Below are positions 6,736 through 10,738 of a stretch of 10,738 nt of DNA, one piece after another. Under the pieces are notes generated by a model that worked only from the letters and a program-made list of their open reading frames with translations, ran no database searches and was not told where the DNA came from. Made by a program: the position numbers and the translations under genes. The number at the start of each line of letters is the position of its first letter. The stretch's first letter is position 1. Origin of the DNA: Actinobacteria bacterium UBA2541 (lineage in GTDB: Bacteria > Actinomycetota > Actinomycetes > Nanopelagicales > Nanopelagicaceae); NCBI GenBank assembly GCA_002340925.1, contig DDMR01000065.1, positions 15,706-26,443 of the forward strand, given 5' to 3'.

Positions 6736-7591
6736 TTACTTTGCGGCTGGCAAAATAGCTGCCGATTAAGACTAGTGGCAGACCAACTGCCATACCGACA
6801 GTAAATGGCTCATTAAGAATTATCACACCAAGCATTACAGCAAATGCAGTATTCAGATAAGTAACAAGAGAGCCTCTCGCAGTTCCAATGTCCTTGATAA
6901 GTTGGAAGAAAAGAATGAAAGCCAGGGCAGTTGGGAAAATTCCAAGAATAACCACGGATCCCATTGCCTCAATCGAAGGTGTCTTCTCTGGTGCATATAT
7001 GAATAAAAATGGAAGATACGCAAGCATCGTATAGACCATGGCGACCGCATTCATTGAAATGGGTTCGATATGTGGAATTTTTGTCGTAACCATTGTGACA
7101 GCCCAGGCATAGCCAATTGCCGCAATTAGAATCATGAAAATCGCGACGAGAGATTGGCGGCCAGAGAAACTTTCAATTCCGACCACCAGAACTATGCCAA
7201 TAAACCCGATCAAGATTCCGAAGAGTCGCTTACGCTGCCAAACAGTTTTATCGCCATGCATAGAAGCAATAAGCGTTGCCCAGATTGGAACTGTTGCAAC
7301 CAATAATCCGGCGAGGCCAGAACTCATATTCTCTTCTGCGGCTGTGATTAAGAACCAAGGTGCAATCATTTCGCCGATTGCATATGGGATTACATAACGC
7401 CAAGCTTTTATCGCCGGCATCAGGGATCCAAGGCGCATTGCCATCGGAATTAAAATCAGACTTCCAATAACGACTCTAGAAAGAACAATTATGGTTGGTG
7501 AAAGTTCATCAACTGCAACTTTAATAAGTAAATATGGGATACCCCAGAGAAATCCGATCAAAATAAAGAGAAACCAATTTCGTCTGGACAT
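6719..7591 (-). CDS. EamA/DMT-family transporter
   Basis: This is an inner-membrane permease of the drug/metabolite transporter superfamily; members export or import amino acids, nucleotides or other small metabolites, and the substrate cannot be told from sequence. The 290-aa protein has about ten hydrophobic helices in two EamA repeats. The first covers about 5-140 (GFLWGIPYLLIKVAV near the start, GLAGLLVATVPIWATLIAS at about 92-110). The second covers about 147-283 (IGYAWAV..., FPTALAFILFFQLIKDIGTA, then LNTAFAVMLGVIILNEP, matching the family's 'P..a...g...l.E..t'). Start ATG at 7589-7591; its ribosome site is poor. It is the last gene of a three-gene minus-strand unit, 36 bp after the esterase. 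Its 3' end overlaps era tail to tail by 17 bp, with no terminator visible for either gene. Confidence 0.88.
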   Translation of the reverse strand: MSRRNWFLFILIGFLWGIPYLLIKVAVDELSPTIIVLSRVVIGSLILIPMAMRLGSLMPAIKAWRYVIPYAIGEMIAPWFLITAAEENMSSGLAGLLVATVPIWATLIASMHGDKTVWQRKRLFGILIGFIGIVLVVGIESFSGRQSLVAIFMILIAAIGYAWAVTMVTTKIPHIEPISMNAVAMVYTMLAYLPFLFIYAPEKTPSIEAMGSVVILGIFPTALAFILFFQLIKDIGTARGSLVTYLNTAFAVMLGVIILNEPFTVGMAVGLPLVLIGSYFASRKVTTSVQ

Positions 7592-7595
7592 TGGC

Positions 7596-7609
7596 TTAGT
7601 TTCTACTAA
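7596..7609 (-). repeat. Small inverted repeat between esterase and transporter genes
   Basis: TTAGT-TTCT-ACTAA forms a 5-bp perfect dyad, plus a possible G-U pair on the RNA strand, in the 36-bp gap. The hairpin is weak and lies just before the EamA start codon. It could modulate translation initiation or be chance. Confidence 0.25.
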
Positions 7610-7627
7610 AGCGCACTCAATTCAAAA

Positions 7628-8569
7628 TTAGCGGGCAAGTAGCGCGTTGATTTCATCTGCTACATGCTGGTGTAAAACATTTGCCTCAGGCGTTATCCCG
7701 GCAAGCGAGAAATAACCATGAATCATTCCGTCATATTCACGATATGCGGTTTGAACTCCTGATTTTCGCAAGAGTTCGGCATAGATATATCCATCATCCA
7801 ATAGGGGATCAAATTCAGCCGTTGTGATAATCGCGGGAGCAAGGTTTGAAAAATCTTTTGCAGCGACTGGCACCGCATATGGATTCTTGACATCAGACTT
7901 TTTTGAAAGGTATTGCTGCCAGAACCATTTCATTGCCTGCGTGCTTAGCCCATATCCAGTTGCGTTGTTATATGCCGAGTCGTAATTCATTTCGTTGTCA
8001 TTACAAGGATAGATAAGTAACTGAAAGGCAAGGCTCACATCTGCAGTATCTCTAGCCTTCAGCGCAACAGCAGCTGCAAGATTTCCACCAGCGCTATCTC
8101 CGCCAACGCCAATCTGAGTTGGTTCAATTCCTAGGGATTGCGAATTTGCAGCAACCCACAGAAGTGTTGCGTAGCAATCATCGAAGGGGATTGGGAAGGG
8201 CAACTCTGGTGCTTTTTGGTAGTTGACTGCAACAACTACAAACTGGCCTTTATTGGCTAATGAACGCATAGCTTGTTCGTAGCTATCTAAGTTATTTAAA
8301 ACCCAGCCGCCACCATGAAAGAAGACCAATGCCGGCAGAACTGCGCCTCTAACTGGGCGATAGATCCGGACTGGAAGATCGGCTGTTGGCCCAGGAATAT
8401 AACGATGAATTACTTCATAAATTTTCTCGGGCTCGCCAGATTGAACTGCGCGGTTCTCTAAGTTCTTTCGAATAGTTGAAACTGGTGCCTGCCAAACTTC
8501 TGGTAAACCACTTTCACTACGTGCTTGTAAAAAGGCAACAAGTTCTGGCTTAAGTCCCACTTCTACCAA
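7628..8569 (-). CDS. Alpha/beta hydrolase, HSL-family (family IV) esterase
   Basis: This is a cytoplasmic carboxylesterase of the bacterial hormone-sensitive-lipase group, which cleaves short-chain acyl esters. The physiological substrate is unknown. In 313 aa it shows the oxyanion-hole motif HGGGW (85-89), the nucleophile elbow GDSAGG (157-162, S159), the acid D254 in EFDPLLDDG, and the histidine H284 in GMIHGYF. A helical cap of about 60 residues at the N-terminus fits the family. The start is uncertain: TTG at 8569 overlaps the xylB stop by 7 bp, while GTG at 8560 (three codons later) begins just after that stop. No signal peptide is evident. It lies directly downstream of xylB in an apparent operon, so it might deacylate a sugar ester or glycoside breakdown product (inference only). 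Confidence 0.88.
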   Translation of the reverse strand: MVEVGLKPELVAFLQARSESGLPEVWQAPVSTIRKNLENRAVQSGEPEKIYEVIHRYIPGPTADLPVRIYRPVRGAVLPALVFFHGGGWVLNNLDSYEQAMRSLANKGQFVVVAVNYQKAPELPFPIPFDDCYATLLWVAANSQSLGIEPTQIGVGGDSAGGNLAAAVALKARDTADVSLAFQLLIYPCNDNEMNYDSAYNNATGYGLSTQAMKWFWQQYLSKKSDVKNPYAVPVAAKDFSNLAPAIITTAEFDPLLDDGYIYAELLRKSGVQTAYREYDGMIHGYFSLAGITPEANVLHQHVADEINALLAR

Positions 8570-9963
8570 CCCGCAGTTTGATCTCGTAGCTTGCGATACT
8601 TCACTAGGACTTCCGGAGTTGCTCTCTCTTTAATACTTTCAACTTTTCCTAAATCCCATTGTGGTGGTCGTTCACTTCCAAGAAGAGCCCAGGCGGCAAG
8701 CTTGGCTGCACCGATTGCAACATATTCGCCAGGCGGTGGAAGCAAAACTTCGCGACCGAAAATTGCCGAGGCTATTTTTCCAACTGCAGGATTTTTTACA
8801 GCGCCACCCACTAATAAGATTCGTTTAACTTCAACACCCAACTTCTCGAGTGAATTGACGGCATCAGCCATTCCGCAGAGCATTCCTTCGATCATCGCAC
8901 GGGCTAGATTTTCGGGATTTGAATTATTTAAATTCATTCCAGAGAAAACTCCGGTTGCATCTGGCCGGTTTGGAGTGCGCTCACCTTCAAAATATGGAAG
9001 AAGTGTTAGGCCACCTGCGCCAGGTTCTGCTTTAAGTGCAAGTTCACCAAGTTCATCATGGTTTACTCCAAGAATTCGAGTTGCTGCATCCAGAATTCGA
9101 GCTGCATTTAAAGTGCAGACTAACGGGAGAAAATAACCGGTTCCATCTGCAAAACCTGCAACCTCACCACTTGCATCATGCGTTGGAGTTTTTGAAACTG
9201 CAAATGCGGTTCCGCTTGTGCCAAGTGAAACAACTACATCTCCAGGCTGAGCATCAACTCCAATTGCAGCCGCAGCATTGTCGCCAGTTCCGGCCGCGAT
9301 TGGAATTCCGCTCTTTGTTTTCGTGGCAAAAGATTTAGGTTCAACAATTCTTGGAAACAATATTTCTTGCTTGCTTCCAAGTGCTAACTGAAAAACATCT
9401 TCTCGATATTTGTTGCTAACGCAGTCAAAATATCCAGTCCCACTTGCATCACCGCGATCAGTAAACAGGTCTGCGATTGATTCACTTCCCGAAATCTTCC
9501 AAGAGATCCAATCGTGGGGAAGGGCAATTGCAGCCACTTTTGCCGCATTAGCTGGTTCATGTTTTGCAAGCCAACGCACTTTGCTTGCAGTAAAGGCCGC
9601 AACTAATGAAGATCCAACTGCTTTAGCAATTTCGGAGCCGCCACCCATTTCAGTATTTAAATCGGCAGCTTCTTTCGCCGATCTTGTGTCATTCCATAAA
9701 AGTGCTGCTCTAATTACATTTCCAGATTTATCTAGTGCAACCATCCCGTGCTGTTGTCCAGCAACCGCAATTGCTGCGACATCATCTAAACCACCAGCAA
9801 TCTTTATTGCATCTTGGGTTGCGCTCCACCAATGAGCCGGATCAACCTCACTGCCATCAGGGTGCGCAGCTCGGCCTTCGCGGATAATTTGGCCACTCTG
9901 AGCCTCACGAATAACAACTTTGACCGACTGTGTTGAGGTATCGATACCAGCCACTAATTGCAT
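8563..9963 (-). CDS. xylB: Xylulokinase
   Basis: This FGGY-family kinase phosphorylates D-xylulose to xylulose 5-phosphate, feeding the pentose phosphate pathway. Numbered from the chosen start, the 466-aa protein has the ATP-site motif GIDTSTQSVKV at 6-16, AGQQHGM at 68-74, LWNDTR at 89-94, the xylulokinase-typical TDRGDASGTGYFD at 168-180, the catalytic-base region AGTGDN at 224-229 (D228), SLGTSGTA at 246-253 and PYFEGERTPN at 323-332. An upstream ATG at 10014 would add 17 residues that look unlike the family and would put the candidate -10 inside the gene. ATG 9961-9963 has GGAG five bases upstream, so I prefer it. It is the first gene of a minus-strand trio with the esterase and EamA genes. 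No xylose isomerase is seen in the window, so another FGGY substrate remains possible. Confidence 0.88.
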   Translation of the reverse strand: MQLVAGIDTSTQSVKVVIREAQSGQIIREGRAAHPDGSEVDPAHWWSATQDAIKIAGGLDDVAAIAVAGQQHGMVALDKSGNVIRAALLWNDTRSAKEAADLNTEMGGGSEIAKAVGSSLVAAFTASKVRWLAKHEPANAAKVAAIALPHDWISWKISGSESIADLFTDRGDASGTGYFDCVSNKYREDVFQLALGSKQEILFPRIVEPKSFATKTKSGIPIAAGTGDNAAAAIGVDAQPGDVVVSLGTSGTAFAVSKTPTHDASGEVAGFADGTGYFLPLVCTLNAARILDAATRILGVNHDELGELALKAEPGAGGLTLLPYFEGERTPNRPDATGVFSGMNLNNSNPENLARAMIEGMLCGMADAVNSLEKLGVEVKRILLVGGAVKNPAVGKIASAIFGREVLLPPPGEYVAIGAAKLAAWALLGSERPPQWDLGKVESIKERATPEVLVKYRKLRDQTAGW

Positions 9964-10001
9964 TTTCGCTCCGGACCTTTCGCTCAAGACTCTAGGGGAT
10001 G

Positions 10002-10010
10002 ATTTAACCA
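10002..10010 (-). promoter_or_regulatory. Candidate extended -10 for xylB operon
   Basis: On the minus strand this reads TGGTTAAAT, an extended -10. Transcription would begin near 9995, giving a leader of about 30 nt with GGAG before the ATG at 9963. No strong -35 is seen at 17 bp, so an activator may be needed. Confidence 0.35.
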
Positions 10011-10023
10011 TCACTTTGCGGAG

Positions 10024-10049
10024 GGTAGACTTACCTAGTCAAAGTTGAC
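10024..10049. promoter_or_regulatory. Two adjacent dyads in the divergent xylB / phosphofructokinase region
   Basis: GGTA-N4-TACC (10024-10035) is followed two bases later by GTCAA-N2-TTGAC (10038-10049). Both are perfect in their arms and sit upstream of both divergent genes, where an operator for a dimeric regulator would be expected. The second also looks like two outward-facing TTGAC hexamers, but no -10 lies at the right distance on either strand, so an operator reading fits better than paired -35 boxes. Confidence 0.4.
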
Positions 10050-10074
10050 CACCCTAAATATTTTTCAAGCGAAT

Positions 10075-10092
10075 TAAACTAAAAATCAGGAG
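10075..10092 (+). promoter_or_regulatory. Candidate -10 and ribosome site for phosphofructokinase gene
   Basis: TAAACT (10075-10080) is a possible -10, in an AT-rich stretch and without a good -35. AGGAG at 10088-10092 lies five bases before the ATG at 10098 and clearly sets that start. The resulting leader would be only about 11 nt. Confidence 0.4.
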
Positions 10093-10097
10093 TAAAG

Positions 10098-10738
10098 ATG
10101 CGTATTGGTGTCCTAACAGGTGGCGGAGATTGTCCAGGATTAAATGCTGTTATTCGAGCGGTGGTTCGCAAGGGTGTTAAAGAGTATGGCTACGAGTTTG
10201 TTGGGTTCCGCGATGGTTGGAAGGGTCCACTTGAAGGTTTAACAATGCCTTTGGATCTAGCAACAACACGTGGCATCTTGCCTAGGGGTGGAACGATTCT
10301 TGGTTCATCTAGAACAAATCCTTTTAAAATTGAGAACGGTGTAGAGCGCATCAAAGAGAACCTCGCGAAGATGAATATCGATGCACTTGTGGCAATTGGT
10401 GGCGAAGACACACTTGGTGTTGCAACAAAACTAGATTCATTGGGTGTAAAGGTTGTTGGCGTTCCTAAGACAATTGATAACGATTTGAATAATACCGATT
10501 ACACATTTGGTTTTGATACTTCAGTAAATATCGCAGTTGAAGCGATTGACCGACTTCATACAACAGCAGAATCACATCACCGTGCACTCATCGTCGAGGT
10601 AATGGGACGCCATGCTGGCTGGATTGCACTTCACGCCGGAATTGCCGGTGGGGCATCTTGCATCTTGATTCCAGAAGTTAAATTCTCAGTAGACAAGGTC
10701 TGCGAGTGGGTAAATTCTCGTTTCGAATCTTCTTATGC
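10098..10738 (+). CDS. pfkA: 6-phosphofructokinase with pyrophosphate-type signature, C-terminus cut by window edge
   Basis: The enzyme makes fructose 1,6-bisphosphate from fructose 6-phosphate, a key step of glycolysis in the cytoplasm. About 213 of an expected 340 or so residues are present. Visible motifs are the GVLTGGGDCPGLNAVIR N-terminus (4-20), GGEDTLGVAT (101-110), PKTIDNDLNNTDYTFGFDT (123-141) with catalytic base D127, HTTAESHHR ending at R162, and VEVMGRHAGW (167-175), which binds fructose 6-phosphate. Numbering matches E. coli PfkA. ATP-dependent enzymes of that type have Gly at 104 and 124; here they are Asp104 and Lys124, the pair known from pyrophosphate-dependent enzymes (PFP, group III). 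The donor is therefore probably PPi, though group III includes ATP users and assay is needed. ATG 10098 has AGGAG five bases upstream. The gene is divergent from xylB. Confidence 0.93.
   Translation, partial: MRIGVLTGGGDCPGLNAVIRAVVRKGVKEYGYEFVGFRDGWKGPLEGLTMPLDLATTRGILPRGGTILGSSRTNPFKIENGVERIKENLAKMNIDALVAIGGEDTLGVATKLDSLGVKVVGVPKTIDNDLNNTDYTFGFDTSVNIAVEAIDRLHTTAESHHRALIVEVMGRHAGWIALHAGIAGGASCILIPEVKFSVDKVCEWVNSRFESSY

Noticed and set aside
6740-6765. CGGC...GCCG hairpin near the era / EamA junction as a bidirectional terminator
   Set aside because: The arms are only 4 bp, the loop is 13 nt, no T-run follows, and it lies inside the EamA coding region.
8591-9136. 181-codon plus-strand frame antisense to xylB
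   Set aside because: It is a low-complexity Ser/Ala/Pro-rich shadow of a well-supported kinase gene, with no recognisable motif or ribosome site.
10045-10080. TTGACC as -35 and TAAACT as -10 for the phosphofructokinase gene
   Set aside because: The spacer would be 24 bp, too long for a standard promoter, so I do not pair them.

Overview
The window looks like chromosomal core DNA from a low-GC, streamlined actinobacterium. It is most like the freshwater acI / Nanopelagicales group (Planktophila or Nanopelagicus type); this placement is inference. The support is an actinobacterial gene block (rplS-lepB-rnhB-yraN-comM-dprA), an actinobacterial SepH start, actinobacterial-looking L19, xylulokinase and phosphofructokinase sequences, AT-leaning codon use (by eye mid-40s % GC), and very tight packing with 1-nt and 4-nt gene overlaps. 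No stretch longer than about 100 bases lacks a gene. I see no tRNA, rRNA, mobile element, CRISPR array or phage gene.

Layout. 1-212 (minus): the 5' part of sepH, cut by the window edge. 245-1048 (plus): an inositol-monophosphatase-family gene divergent from sepH. 1121-5808 (plus): the tight block rplS, lepB, rnhB, yraN, comM, dprA, with era following at 5821-6735. 6719-9963 (minus): three genes transcribed as xylB, then an HSL-family esterase, then an EamA transporter; the last one overlaps the end of era tail to tail by 17 bp. 10098-10738 (plus): the 5' two thirds of a phosphofructokinase gene, divergent from xylB and cut by the window edge.

How the genes fit together. The plus-strand block is housekeeping: ribosome structure (L19), protein export (signal peptidase I), R-loop and ribonucleotide removal (RNase HII), DNA uptake and recombination (YraN-family protein, ComM, DprA) and 30S assembly (Era). 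The minus-strand trio is a plausible sugar or small-ester utilisation unit feeding the pentose phosphate pathway. It shares a roughly 130-bp control region with the glycolytic enzyme phosphofructokinase, which carries the residue pair Asp104/Lys124 associated with pyrophosphate rather than ATP as phosphate donor.

I found no new multi-gene system here. The points most worth a second look are the 65-residue acidic, lysine/arginine-free tail on ribosomal protein L19 with an 11-residue internal repeat, the PPi-type phosphofructokinase signature, the paired dyads between xylB and the phosphofructokinase gene, and the rearranged or trimmed order of the rplS-dprA block.
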